A stretch of DNA of 9,552 nucleotides from Phascolarctobacterium_B sp045598345 (GTDB lineage: Bacteria; Bacillota; Negativicutes; Acidaminococcales; Acidaminococcaceae), in assembly GCA_045598345.1 (NCBI GenBank), contig JAZLLX010000126.1:1-9552 (forward strand). Reading direction: 5' to 3'. How positions within the stretch are numbered: the first letter of the stretch is position 1; the number at the start of each line of letters is the position of its first letter. The translations under genes and the position numbers were made by a program. Below, piece after piece: positions 1-4,393 of the stretch. The notes beneath the pieces are model-generated. The model had not been told where the DNA came from and did not search any database. It saw nothing but the letters and a program-made list of their open reading frames with translations.

Positions 1-12
1 ATGGATTAAGTA

Positions 13-41
13 TTGACAAGCGCGGGCGCGCGTGATATAAT
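13..41 (+). promoter_or_regulatory. Consensus sigma-A promoter with GC-rich spacer
   Basis: The -35 is TTGACA (13-18) and the -10 is TATAAT (36-41), with a 17 bp spacer. The spacer is almost pure G+C (agcgcgggcgcgcgtga) in a very AT-rich region. It drives the gene at 73. The first nine bases of the window, ATG GAT TAA, could be the end of an upstream gene but this cannot be proven here. Confidence 0.9.
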
Positions 42-72
42 AAACTTATCAAATATAAAGGAGTGCATTAAA

Positions 73-294
73 ATGGAAATTAGAACTCAATTAAAAATGG
101 TCGTTAACTTAGGTGTAGAGGATTATTTAACTATCCTTAGAAGTTTTGAATTAAAAGACTTCCCAATTAATTTAACATCTTTTGAACAAGGTCTTGCAAA
201 TTTGTTTAACATTGATTCTCTTGATGGATTCGTCACACTTGGCGAAAGAAAAAGAATCTATGAAGATTTCTTAATTTGGCTGGCTATTGGATAA
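73..294 (+). CDS. Small hypothetical phage protein, 73 aa
   Basis: I do not recognise this protein. It is 73 residues, predicted mostly helical (MEIRTQLKMVV, then EDYLTILRSFEL and ERKRIYEDFLIWLAIG), with a hydrophobic aromatic C-terminus but no clear membrane segment. The start is ATG at 73 because AAAGGAG (58-64) lies 8 bases upstream; the open frame continues back to a TTG at 13, but that TTG is part of the promoter -35 and cannot be translated. It is a single-gene unit with its own consensus promoter (13-41) and a strong terminator (303-328). Function unknown; a small early protein is the best inference. Confidence 0.85.
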   Translation: MEIRTQLKMVVNLGVEDYLTILRSFELKDFPINLTSFEQGLANLFNIDSLDGFVTLGERKRIYEDFLIWLAIG

Positions 295-302
295 TAAATA
301 AA

Positions 303-328
303 AATGTGCGGAAACGCACATTTTTTTT
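303..328 (+). terminator. Rho-independent terminator
   Basis: Stem AATGTGCG / CGCACATT closes a GAAA loop (311-314) and is followed by a run of eight T. It ends the 73-294 gene. Confidence 0.93.
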
Positions 329-338
329 AATTTATCTA

Positions 339-367
339 TTGACAAAATGTGTGTTATACGATATAAT
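339..367 (+). promoter_or_regulatory. Consensus sigma-A promoter
   Basis: TTGACA at 339-344 and TATAAT at 362-367 with a 17 bp spacer. The predicted transcript starts at the CATAGAAA motif (373-380) that recurs at many promoters of this window. Confidence 0.9.
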
Positions 368-417
368 AAAAACATAGAAAAGCACTACTAAATTTAATTA
401 AAAAGGGGAAATGAAAA

Positions 418-663
418 ATGGCTTATGAAATTATCGCAAGAAACAAAATTACTGGAAAAGAAATTTACTTAGGTGGAGATTTTGAAACTTACGAAGAGGC
501 TCAATGGCAGATTGATAATAACATTGATTTTGAAGAAGAAGATGGTAGTCCTTCTGATTGGGGATTTGAAATCTTTGATAACGATTGGGATGATTATGAT
601 GAACCTTATGATTTAGAAATGGGATTTGACCCTTACGAGGGCAGTTATACTTGGGATTGTTAA
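418..663 (+). CDS. Extremely acidic small protein, 81 aa (possible DNA mimic)
   Basis: The 81-residue product carries about 25 Asp/Glu and only three Lys/Arg, all three basic residues within the first 14 positions. The opening MAYEIIARNKITGKEIYLGG resembles a beta-hairpin, then acidic clusters follow (DFEEEDGSPSDWGFEIF, DNDWDDYDEPYD) mixed with Trp, Tyr and Phe. That composition is typical of proteins that imitate the DNA backbone, such as antirestriction or nucleoid-protein inhibitors, but no family is recognised, so this is inference from charge alone. It starts at ATG 418 after an AAGGGG ribosome site, has its own promoter (339-367), and is followed by a hairpin and the 734 gene without a new consensus promoter, so the two are probably co-transcribed. 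Confidence 0.87.
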   Translation: MAYEIIARNKITGKEIYLGGDFETYEEAQWQIDNNIDFEEEDGSPSDWGFEIFDNDWDDYDEPYDLEMGFDPYEGSYTWDC

Positions 664-677
664 ACAAAAAAGAAAAA

Positions 678-699
678 AGGGGTTGAATTTTCAACCCCT
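678..699 (+). terminator. Intercistronic hairpin, weak terminator or processing site
   Basis: AGGGGTTGA (678-686) pairs with TCAACCCCT (691-699) around a four-base loop. The T-run after it is poor (GTTCTT) and no promoter follows, so it probably tunes expression between the 418 and 734 genes rather than ending transcription. It resembles the GGGGTTGACA hairpins elsewhere but reads TTGAAT, so the -35 is absent. Confidence 0.6.
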
Positions 700-733
700 G
701 TTCTTACAAAAAAAACAAAAGGAGATAAATACA

Positions 734-946
734 ATGGAAACTAGCCTTTATGCAATTCACACTTATTATTTTACTCTTGATGAATCAATAGAAGAAAAAG
801 CCGGAATCATAGAATTTTTTGGAACGGAAAAAGAAGTTATGCGGGCGTGTGATGTTTTATTAAATGGAATGAATGTAGTGAAAATTGATGTGGTTAATGA
901 ATTTACAGGTGAAATTACAAAATCAATTATAAAACAGGGGTGGTAA
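734..946 (+). CDS. Small hypothetical phage protein, 70 aa
   Basis: The product is 70 residues, alternating predicted strand and helix (YAIHTYYFTLDES; GIIEFFGTEKEVMRACDVLLNG; MNVVKIDVVNEFTGEI), which suggests a small alpha/beta fold. No family is recognised. Start is ATG 734, preceded by AAAGGAG with a suitable 9-10 base gap; the frame is open further upstream but without a ribosome site. The stop codon lies in the loop of the terminator at 934-959, so the hairpin uses the last sense codons (KQGW). It is probably the second gene of a two-gene unit with 418-663. Confidence 0.83.
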   Translation: METSLYAIHTYYFTLDESIEEKAGIIEFFGTEKEVMRACDVLLNGMNVVKIDVVNEFTGEITKSIIKQGW

Positions 947-993
947 CCCCTGTTTTTTGTTTTGCCCGGTCGCGCGCGGTTGTCGCGACCGGT
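927..993 (-). ncRNA. Predicted small hairpin RNA, module 1
   Basis: The minus-strand promoter at 998-1027 places the start near 991-993. The RNA would open with a 9 bp GC-rich hairpin (CCGGTCGCG / CGCGACCGG, plus-strand arms 966-974 and 984-992; minus-strand loop ACAACCGCG), continue through an A-rich linker, and end at the bidirectional terminator 934-953 with a U-rich tail. There is no ribosome site or start codon. The plus strand also reads stem plus TTTTT here, so a second plus-strand terminator is the alternative explanation for the hairpin. Confidence 0.5.
934..959 (+). terminator. Bidirectional terminator, module 1
   Basis: ACAGGGG / CCCCTGT stem (934-940 with 947-953) is followed on the plus strand by a T-run. 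On the minus strand the same stem is followed by TTTATAATT, so it can also end the predicted minus-strand RNA coming from 998-1027. Confidence 0.88.
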
Positions 994-997
994 TTTT

Positions 998-1027
998 ATT
1001 ATACCACATTCCCCTCGGCTTTGTCAA
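998..1027 (-). promoter_or_regulatory. Minus-strand consensus promoter, module 1
   Basis: Read on the minus strand, TTGACA (1027-1022) and TATAAT (1003-998) are both perfect, with an 18 bp spacer ending in AATGTGG. The -10-proximal part matches the plus promoter of the same module (AATGTGGTATAATAA). Confidence 0.8.
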
Positions 1028-1050
1028 GAGAAAAATGTGAAAAAAAATAA

Positions 1051-1101
1051 AAAAACTTTTTTTCCCAAAAGTATTGACATTTTCGTGAAATGTGGTATAA
1101 T
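1051..1101 (+). promoter_or_regulatory. UP-element sigma-A promoter, module 1
   Basis: TTGACA at 1074-1079 and TATAAT at 1096-1101 with a 16 bp spacer. Upstream, AAA, a seven-T run, CCC, AAAA and three bases precede the -35 in the register of the published UP-element consensus (A-tract, T-tract, three bases, AAA, three bases before -37). It transcribes the leader frame at 1126. Confidence 0.87.
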
Positions 1102-1125
1102 AAAATTGTCAAGGGGAGGAACCCC

Positions 1126-1188
1126 ATGAACGCAACCGTGAAAGGCAACTTTAAAAAAATTCAAGGGATTTTGAAAAAAATCCCTTGA
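1126..1188 (+). CDS. Leader mini-ORF, 20 aa
   Basis: ATG at 1126 follows a good ribosome site (AAGGGGAGG, 1111-1119) and opens a basic 20-residue peptide, MNATVKGNFKKIQGILKKIP. The stop TGA (1186-1188) lies inside the -35 TTGACA (1185-1190) of the next promoter. The second half of the frame forms a 12 bp hairpin (1161-1172 / 1177-1188). It may be a regulatory leader peptide, or the fused start and end of a deleted gene. Translation is plausible from the ribosome site but unproven. Confidence 0.5.
   Translation: MNATVKGNFKKIQGILKKIP
1161..1188 (+). promoter_or_regulatory. Attenuator-like hairpin with competing pairing
   Basis: TCAAGGGATTTT (1161-1172) pairs perfectly with AAAATCCCTTGA (1177-1188) around a GAAA loop. 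The same 3' arm (CCCTTGAC, 1182-1189) is also complementary to GTCAAGGG at the 5' end of this transcript (1108-1115), so two exclusive folds exist around the leader frame. Confidence 0.55.
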
Positions 1189-1213
1189 CAAATTACATAA
1201 AGCATGATATAAT
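1185..1213 (+). promoter_or_regulatory. Consensus sigma-A promoter (second of three tandem)
   Basis: TTGACA 1185-1190 and TATAAT 1208-1213, 17 bp spacer. Its -35 is embedded in the hairpin and stop codon of the preceding leader frame. Confidence 0.88.
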
Positions 1214-1222
1214 AAATACATA

Positions 1223-1269
1223 GTCAAGAGGGAAACACCTCCTCAAACAAATAAAAATTCCCTCTTGAC
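1223..1269 (+). repeat. 12 bp inverted repeat in leader, 3' arm contains next -35
   Basis: GTCAAGAGGGAA (1223-1234) and TTCCCTCTTGAC (1258-1269) are perfect reverse complements. The transcript from 1185-1213 would fold with the repeat at its 5' end, and the 3' arm contains the -35 of the third promoter. Confidence 0.75.
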
Positions 1270-1293
1270 AACCTCCTTCATACATATTATAAT
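1265..1293 (+). promoter_or_regulatory. Consensus sigma-A promoter (third of three tandem)
   Basis: TTGACA 1265-1270 and TATAAT 1288-1293, 17 bp spacer. It is the promoter closest to the gene at 1342. Confidence 0.88.
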
Positions 1294-1341
1294 AATAATA
1301 TAAAACAAACAAACTTAAACAAAAGAAAAGGGGAAAAGAAA

Positions 1342-1728
1342 ATGAGAGTAACAAAATTAATTAGAGAACATGTTGAAACAGAAGTAGGAAAAGTTTACAG
1401 TGCTAAAATTGAAGCGGCCGGCGCGGAATACTACAAAGAACGCGACCAACTGGAAGAAAAATTAGAAGCTATTGTAGAAGAGGCAAACAACAAAGTAATT
1501 GCTTTGGTTGAGAGTGAAGGTTTTGAAGTAAGCAACGCTTGGAGTCATAAAAACGCAGTAAGTCTTACTTGCACTATTAAAAAACAAGCAGAAGAAGAAA
1601 AAATCAGTAAAGAACGCAGAGAACTAAAAGAAAAGAAAAATGAAATCATTAAAGACATTCTGTTATCTCTTGAATTAGGAGAAGTAACAAAAGCAGAATT
1701 AACTCAATTACTGAATGAAGTTAAATAA
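1342..1728 (+). CDS. Coiled-coil hypothetical phage protein, 128 aa
   Basis: This 128-residue protein is rich in Lys and Glu with two long predicted helices: residues about 1-60 (MRVTKLIREHVETEVGKVYS then YYKERDQLEEKLEAIVEE) and about 85-125 (KKQAEEEKISKERRELKEKK onward), separated by a short strand-like section (GFEVSNAWSHKNAVSLTCTI). Heptad-like spacing suggests a coiled coil and oligomer. I recognise no catalytic motif. The start ATG 1342 has AAAGGGG 8 bases upstream. Three consensus promoters in tandem (1051-1293) stand in front, which predicts very high or finely tuned expression. A strong terminator follows at 1734. It could be a scaffold, nucleoid or inhibitor protein; unknown. Confidence 0.87.
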   Translation: MRVTKLIREHVETEVGKVYSAKIEAAGAEYYKERDQLEEKLEAIVEEANNKVIALVESEGFEVSNAWSHKNAVSLTCTIKKQAEEEKISKERRELKEKKNEIIKDILLSLELGEVTKAELTQLLNEVK

Positions 1729-1797
1729 TGCGCGGGAGGGCGGAAACGCCTTCCCCTTTTCTTTTTGGGCGGCACGCGCGCGGTCCTCGCGTGCCGA
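1722..1797 (-). ncRNA. Predicted small hairpin RNA, module 2
   Basis: The start is predicted near 1797 from the promoter at 1804-1833. The RNA opens with a hairpin of CGGCACGCG / CGCGTGCCG (plus-strand arms 1770-1778 and 1788-1796; minus-strand loop AGGACCGCG), then an A-rich linker, then the back of the terminator hairpin 1734-1755. The 3' end is uncertain because the minus-strand T-run is weak. Confidence 0.45.
1734..1766 (+). terminator. Terminator of 1342 gene, module 2
   Basis: GGGAGGGCG (1734-1742) pairs with CGCCTTCCC (1747-1755), one G-T pair, GAAA loop, followed by C then TTTTCTTTTT. On the minus strand the tail (CGCGCATTATTT) is a weak terminator. Confidence 0.87.
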
Positions 1798-1803
1798 ATT
1801 TTT

Positions 1804-1833
1804 ATTATAACATAGTCGCCGCGTTTTTGTCAA
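1804..1833 (-). promoter_or_regulatory. Minus-strand consensus promoter, module 2
   Basis: On the minus strand TTGACA (1833-1828) and TATAAT (1809-1804), 18 bp spacer. The bases before the -10 (TATGT) match the plus promoter of this module, not those of modules 1, 3 and 4. Confidence 0.8.
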
Positions 1834-1855
1834 GTATTTTGTGCGAAAAAAAATA

Positions 1856-1907
1856 AAAAATTTTTTTCCTAAAACCTATTGACAGAAGTGTTTGCGTATG
1901 TTATAAT
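1856..1907 (+). promoter_or_regulatory. UP-element sigma-A promoter, module 2
   Basis: TTGACA 1879-1884, TATAAT 1902-1907, 17 bp spacer, preceded by A-tract, T-tract, CCT and AAAA shifted by one base from the UP-element register. The palindrome TGTAATTACA (1907-1916) overlaps the predicted start site. Confidence 0.88.
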
Positions 1908-1933
1908 GTAATTACAGAAAGGGGATGAATCAA

Positions 1934-2029
1934 ATGGAAGATTGGATGTATGATTTGCCGCTAGAAATGTTGTGGCAGATGGAAGAGGACTATCACAGAG
2001 ATAGTTATGAAAATGAAGAAGAAAATTAA
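1934..2029 (+). CDS. Very small acidic protein, 31 aa
   Basis: ATG at 1934 follows AAAGGGG (1918-1924) at 9 bases and reads MEDWMYDLPLEMLWQMEEDY to residue 20, ending YENEEEN. The product is acidic and amphipathic, with Trp, Met and Leu spaced as in a single helix. It has its own strong UP-element promoter and is followed within 10 bases by the next promoter hairpin, so this is a dedicated transcription unit for a 31-residue peptide. Function unknown; short acidic helices in phage early regions often bind one host protein, which is only an inference here. Confidence 0.75.
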   Translation: MEDWMYDLPLEMLWQMEEDYHRDSYENEEEN

Positions 2030-2033
2030 AAAA

Positions 2034-2067
2034 AGGGGTTGACAAAACCCCTAATACATAGTATAAT
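2034..2067 (+). promoter_or_regulatory. Promoter with terminator-like hairpin around the -35
   Basis: TTGACA 2039-2044, TATAAT 2062-2067, 17 bp spacer. AGGGGTT (2034-2040) pairs with AACCCCT (2046-2052), so the -35 forms part of the 5' arm and loop of a hairpin directly after the 1934-2029 gene. CATAGAAAG follows at 2073. Confidence 0.88.
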
Positions 2068-2107
2068 AAAAGCATAGAAAGACAAAAAACAAAAGGAGAG
2101 AGATAAA

Positions 2108-2332
2108 ATGAGAGTTGTAGAAGAAATGAGATTAAATGAATTTGAAGCGTGGAGCGGTGCAGTCGCAGTATTAGAAAGACTGGTAAAATTAAACTTAATC
2201 GAATGGGCAGAAAGCTTTTTAGAAGAAGGAACTTTCACTGCTACACAGGTAAATGATTTCTTATGGTTTGATGTTCCAGAAATCTATGAAGAAGAATTTG
2301 AAAAAGACTTTTGGAGTGATGACAACGAATAA
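2108..2332 (+). CDS. Small phage protein with NDFLWFD motif, 74 aa
   Basis: The 74-residue product begins with amphipathic helix (MRVVEEMRLNEFEAWSGAVAVLERL) and contains TATQVNDFLWFDVPEIYEEEF before a strongly acidic tail (FEKDFWSDDNE). A segment of the type FT.TQ.NDFLWF(D/E) is, from memory, recurrent in small hypothetical proteins of gut Firmicutes phages and mobile elements, but no function is known to me. Start ATG 2108 follows AAAGGAGAG. It is a single gene between a hairpin-promoter (2034-2067) and a strong terminator (2338-2366). Confidence 0.87.
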   Translation: MRVVEEMRLNEFEAWSGAVAVLERLVKLNLIEWAESFLEEGTFTATQVNDFLWFDVPEIYEEEFEKDFWSDDNE

Positions 2333-2397
2333 TACTAAGGGAGGGCGCTCTGCCCTCCCTTTTTTACGCCGCGGCGCCAGCGGTTCTCTGGCGCCGA
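2328..2397 (-). ncRNA. Predicted small hairpin RNA, module 3
   Basis: Start predicted near 2397 from the promoter 2404-2432. First hairpin CGGCGCCAG / CTGGCGCCG (plus arms 2372-2380 and 2388-2396, minus-strand loop AGAACCG), A-rich linker, then the 2338-2360 stem. Plus-strand termination is unlikely to explain the GC hairpin here because it is followed by AACTTCC, not a T-run. Confidence 0.5.
2338..2366 (+). terminator. Terminator of 2108 gene, module 3
   Basis: AGGGAGGGC (2338-2346) pairs perfectly with GCCCTCCCT (2352-2360) followed by a T-run. On the minus strand the stem is followed by TAGTATTATT, a moderate terminator for the module 3 minus RNA. Confidence 0.92.
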
Positions 2398-2403
2398 ACT
2401 TCC

Positions 2404-2432
2404 AGTATACCACTCTCCGCCGCATTTGTCAA
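2404..2432 (-). promoter_or_regulatory. Minus-strand near-consensus promoter, module 3
   Basis: On the minus strand TTGACA (2432-2427) and TATACT (2409-2404), 17 bp spacer. The plus promoter of the same module also uses TATACT, the only module where both do. Confidence 0.8.
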
Positions 2433-2455
2433 GACTTTTTTTGAAAAAAATAAAA

Positions 2456-2507
2456 AAAATATTTTTTCCCGAAAGGGGTTGACAAGAAAGGCGGGGAGTG
2501 GTATACT
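2456..2507 (+). promoter_or_regulatory. Sigma-A promoter with A/T upstream block, module 3
   Basis: TTGACA 2479-2484, TATACT 2502-2507, 17 bp spacer rich in G (AAAGGCGGGGAGTGG). The upstream block is T-run, CCC, GAAA, then GGGG, the weakest fit to the UP consensus among the six modules. Confidence 0.85.
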
Positions 2508-2515
2508 ATCATTGT

Positions 2516-2535
2516 TGGGTGAGATGAAGCACCCA
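2516..2535 (+). promoter_or_regulatory. 5' leader hairpin
   Basis: TGGGTG (2516-2521) pairs with CACCCA (2530-2535) near the 5' end of the transcript for the gene at 2562. CATAGAAAGGGG follows at 2542, here used as ribosome site rather than as transcript start. Confidence 0.5.
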
Positions 2536-2561
2536 TAAGCACATAGAAAGGGGATAGGTGT

Positions 2562-2996
2562 ATGAAAGTATGGTTTGATATGGATGGTACAATTGCAGAC
2601 TTATATGGTGTTGAGGGATGGCTTGATGCGATTATATGTGAAAGCACAAAGCCTTATGTAGAAGCAAAACCGCTCGTGCAATTGTCCGTACTTGCTCGCC
2701 GGCTGAACGCAATTCAGCGAAAAGGCATTGAAATTGGTATCATTAGTTGGACGGCAAAAGGAGCGACCGCACAATACAATGAAGCGGTTAAACAGGCAAA
2801 AATAGAATGGTTATCTAATCATTTGAAAAGCGTAGTATTTAATGAGATTCACATTGTAGAATATGGCACTCCGAAACAGATTTTTTGTTCTTCTTCTGCT
2901 GATATTCTGTTTGATGATGAAAAACCAAACAGAGAAGCATGGACGGGAAACGCAAGAACAGAAAAAGAAATTTTCGAAATTTTGAAAAAATTATAA
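2562..2996 (+). CDS. HAD-type 5'(3')-nucleotidase-like phosphatase, 144 aa
   Basis: The product begins MKVWFDMDGTIADLYGVEGW, a clear HAD motif I with nucleophile Asp6 and acid/base Asp8. Motif II is the Ser62 in IGIISWTAKG, a likely motif III lysine is Lys105 in YGTPKQIF, and motif IV is DILFDDEKPN with Asp118/Asp119 binding Mg. The short cap and the 144-residue length fit the small phage and bacterial deoxynucleotidase/HAD phosphatases that dephosphorylate nucleoside monophosphates in the cytoplasm. Substrate cannot be read from the sequence; a role in nucleotide turnover during infection is inferred. Start ATG 2562 follows AAAGGGG at 2547-2553. It is transcribed alone from the module 3 plus promoter, and the next promoter begins 6 bases after its stop. 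Codon use is slightly richer in GC than its neighbours (CTCGCCGGCTG). Confidence 0.9.
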   Translation: MKVWFDMDGTIADLYGVEGWLDAIICESTKPYVEAKPLVQLSVLARRLNAIQRKGIEIGIISWTAKGATAQYNEAVKQAKIEWLSNHLKSVVFNEIHIVEYGTPKQIFCSSSADILFDDEKPNREAWTGNARTEKEIFEILKKL

Positions 2997-3001
2997 AAAA
3001 G

Positions 3002-3033
3002 GGGTTGACAAGTAGTCAACCCTATGATATAAT
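3002..3033 (+). promoter_or_regulatory. Promoter with hairpin around the -35
   Basis: TTGACA 3005-3010, TATAAT 3028-3033, 17 bp spacer. GGGTTGAC (3002-3009) pairs with GTCAACCC (3015-3022), placing almost the whole -35 in the 5' arm. CATAGAAAGG follows at 3039 and doubles as the ribosome site. Confidence 0.88.
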
Positions 3034-3059
3034 AAAACCATAGAAAGGAGGTAAGAAAA

Positions 3060-3245
3060 ATGGAAATCATGATTTGGAGCAGTGACTTAGCAGTTGCAGA
3101 AACATTCTTAATTGATGATACAGAACAGATTAGGCTGCTTAACGCACTTTGTCACTTTGGCATTATTGGAGATTATGCAGAAGTAGGAAAAGAAATTATC
3201 GCAGTAGATAGTTTTGACGCAACTATTAAAAAAATTGACAAATAG
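3060..3245 (+). CDS. Small hypothetical phage protein, 61 aa
   Basis: The 61-residue protein starts MEIMIWSSDLAVAETFLIDD, followed by TEQIRLLNALCHFGIIGDYA and a strand-like AEVGKEIIAVDSF, suggesting a small alpha/beta domain. No family recognised. The start ATG 3060 has AGAAAGGAGGT at 3042-3052, the strongest Shine-Dalgarno in the window. It is the first gene of a two-gene unit: 3262 follows after 16 bases with its own ribosome site and no promoter. A TTGACA near the end (3235-3240) encodes KIDK and has no matching -10. Confidence 0.83.
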   Translation: MEIMIWSSDLAVAETFLIDDTEQIRLLNALCHFGIIGDYAEVGKEIIAVDSFDATIKKIDK

Positions 3246-3261
3246 AAAGAGGTTGATAGTT

Positions 3262-3477
3262 ATGAAAAATAGATACATGAGTTTTGAAAAATTTAATAAA
3301 TTGATTGATTTCTTAAAAGATACCTATGGATTAACAGAAGAGGAGGGAATTGAAGTGGCTTCTGATGTTATTGATTGTTTGCGGTCGCTCGGTTTAGGTA
3401 ATAGTGAATCTATGACTACTCAAGCAATGTCAGTATTCGTATTTGGAAAAGAAATTCCTGAACTTGAAAGTTTCTAA
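3262..3477 (+). CDS. Small helical hypothetical phage protein, 71 aa
   Basis: The 71-residue product is helical (MSFEKFNKLIDFLKDTYGLT, then EEGIEVASDVIDCLRSLGLG) with a final segment AMSVFVFGKEIPELESF. It resembles a small helical bundle, but I recognise no family. The start is ATG 3262 after AAAGAGGTTGATAGTT, a leader style shared with the starts at 3600 and 5113; the frame is open upstream into the 3060 gene without a ribosome site. It is the second gene of the 3060-3477 unit and is followed by the hairpin-promoter at 3492. Confidence 0.84.
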   Translation: MKNRYMSFEKFNKLIDFLKDTYGLTEEEGIEVASDVIDCLRSLGLGNSESMTTQAMSVFVFGKEIPELESF

Positions 3478-3491
3478 AAAAAATTAAAAAT

Positions 3492-3525
3492 AGGGATTGA
3501 CAAACCTCAATCCCTATGATATAAT
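3492..3525 (+). promoter_or_regulatory. Promoter with hairpin around the -35
   Basis: TTGACA 3497-3502, TATAAT 3520-3525, 17 bp spacer. AGGGATTGA (3492-3500) pairs with TCAATCCCT (3507-3515), so the -35 lies in the hairpin. CATAGAAAGG follows at 3531. Confidence 0.88.
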
Positions 3526-3536
3526 AAAAGCATAGA

Positions 3537-3555
3537 AAGGGAACACAAATCCCTT
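3537..3555 (+). promoter_or_regulatory. 5'-terminal leader hairpin before 3600 gene
   Basis: AAGGGA (3537-3542) pairs with TCCCTT (3550-3555) within the first 25 bases of the transcript. It uses up the CATAGAAAGG purines, so the true ribosome site is AAAGAGG just before 3600. A similar hairpin precedes the paralogous gene at 7688, and such stems often protect mRNA 5' ends in Firmicutes. Confidence 0.6.
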
Positions 3556-3599
3556 CTAAATACAAAATAATTTAATTCAAAGAAAGAGGTCGATTAATT

Positions 3600-3971
3600 A
3601 TGGAAAACAAAATGACTAACAAGAAAGCACTGGAAATTGCAATCAAGGCACTGGAAAATGACAAAGAAATGATGGAAGTTGTTGAAAAACTGAATAAGAT
3701 GCTGATTCAGTTGGAAAACAAAAAAACTACCAAAAGCGATAAGCCAAGCAAAGTAAGCGAAGAAAACAAAGAACTTGCAAAAGAAGTTTACGAAGTACTG
3801 AAAAACAAAGACAAAATGACGGTAACTGAAATCTTAAAAGCAATGGGATGGATTGAAAGATTCACCACCTCCAAGATGACCGCAATTTTGAATGCTGGTA
3901 TTAATGAAAAAATGATGGATAAAACCATTGAAAAAGGCAAGTCCAAATACTTCGTTATCAGCGAAAGCTAA
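3600..3971 (+). CDS. Winged-helix-like small protein, paralogue A, 123 aa
   Basis: The 123-residue protein has an N-terminal helical part (MTNKKALEIAIKALENDKEM to about residue 45), a Lys/Ser-rich linker (KKTTKSDKPSKVS), and a C-terminal domain from about residue 58: a helix (KELAKEVYEVLKNK), MTVTEILKAMGW, a recognition-like helix (TTSKMTAILNAGI) and a basic KTIEKGKSKYFVI wing. This layout matches the winged-helix proteins common in Firmicutes phages and mobile elements and suggests DNA binding, but the DNA target is unknown. It is a clear paralogue of 7688-8053, with long identical stretches in the last 50 residues. Start ATG 3600 follows AAAGAGGTCGATTAATT. Single-gene unit ending at the terminator 3981-4010. 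Confidence 0.88.
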   Translation: MENKMTNKKALEIAIKALENDKEMMEVVEKLNKMLIQLENKKTTKSDKPSKVSEENKELAKEVYEVLKNKDKMTVTEILKAMGWIERFTTSKMTAILNAGINEKMMDKTIEKGKSKYFVISES

Positions 3972-4063
3972 ACAGAAGAGAAAGGAACTCCGAAAGGGGT
4001 TCCTTTTTTTGATTTTTCCAAATGAAGTTTGCGGGCGGGGCGCCACCGGCTGTTGCGCCCCGA
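3972..4063 (-). ncRNA. Predicted small hairpin RNA, module 4
   Basis: Start predicted near 4063 from the promoter 4070-4098. First hairpin CGGGGCGC / GCGCCCCG (plus arms 4036-4043 and 4055-4062, minus-strand loop AACAGCCGGTG), a longer A-rich linker, then the 3981-4006 stem. About 90 nt, the longest of the set with an intact promoter. Confidence 0.48.
3981..4010 (+). terminator. Terminator of 3600 gene, module 4
   Basis: AAAGGAACTCC (3981-3991) pairs with GGGGTTCCTTT (3996-4006), one G-T pair, GAAA loop, then a T-run. On the minus strand the stem is followed by CTCTTCTGTTT, a possible terminator for the module 4 minus RNA. Confidence 0.92.
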
Positions 4064-4069
4064 ATTTTC

Positions 4070-4098
4070 ATTATACCACCCTGGCCGCAATTTGTCAA
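4070..4098 (-). promoter_or_regulatory. Minus-strand consensus promoter, module 4
   Basis: On the minus strand TTGACA (4098-4093) and TATAAT (4075-4070), 17 bp spacer ending GGTGG. GTGGTATAATG is shared with the plus promoter of this module. Confidence 0.82.
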
Positions 4099-4120
4099 GA
4101 AAAAAATGTCAAAAAAATAA

Positions 4121-4172
4121 AAAAAGTTTTTTTCCTAAAACTGTTGACAAGGGCGCGCGCGAGTGGTATAAT
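4121..4172 (+). promoter_or_regulatory. UP-element sigma-A promoter, module 4
   Basis: TTGACA 4144-4149, TATAAT 4167-4172, 17 bp spacer of AGGGCGCGCGCGAGTGG. Upstream A-tract, seven-T run, CCT, AAAA in exact UP-element register. The palindrome TGTAATTACA (4172-4181) overlaps the start site. Confidence 0.9.
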
Positions 4173-4198
4173 GTAATTACAGAAAGGGGTAGATAAAA

Positions 4199-4381
4199 AT
4201 GGTAGTAACGATAGACATTGACAAGAAAATAGACGAGGGGAAATGCCCACCTAACTACTGGTGTACGACAGCAACAACCACCTATAAGAAAAGTGAAAGA
4301 GAATGTGTGCGGTGTTGGTTGCGATTTTGTAAAGAAATGGATTGTGGCTTTTGTTATGACACTACAAAAATAAGACGATAG
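4199..4381 (+). CDS. Cysteine-rich zinc-finger-like protein, 60 aa
   Basis: The 60-residue product carries seven cysteines: Cys16 and Cys22 (KCPPNYWC), Cys36 and Cys39 with Cys44 (ECVRCWLRFC), and Cys49 and Cys52 (DCGFC). The order CPP..WC then CxxCW resembles small zinc-binding proteins that recur in gut Firmicutes phages, of unknown job. Metal binding is inferred from the CxxC pairs. Start ATG 4199 follows AAAGGGG (4184-4190). First gene of a two-gene unit: the 4394 gene starts 12 bases later with AGGAGAG overlapping this stop region. Confidence 0.87.
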   Translation: MVVTIDIDKKIDEGKCPPNYWCTTATTTYKKSERECVRCWLRFCKEMDCGFCYDTTKIRR

Positions 4382-4393
4382 GAGAGAAATAAA

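Larger units (their letters stand above)
2404..2507. repeat. Inverted repeat linking the two module 3 promoters
   Basis: Bases 2404-2421 and 2490-2507 are reverse complements at 17 of 18 positions. Each arm is a -10 hexamer plus most of its spacer. Confidence 0.88.

Noticed and set aside
2524..2538. Four-codon frame MKHP in the leader of the HAD gene
   Set aside because: No ribosome site at suitable distance and it lies within a hairpin; too short to support.
3928..4176. Plus-strand open frames crossing terminators and modules (also 2253-2444 and 6344-6646)
   Set aside because: They overlap the 3' ends of real genes in another frame and read through terminator hairpins and promoters, with no ribosome sites.
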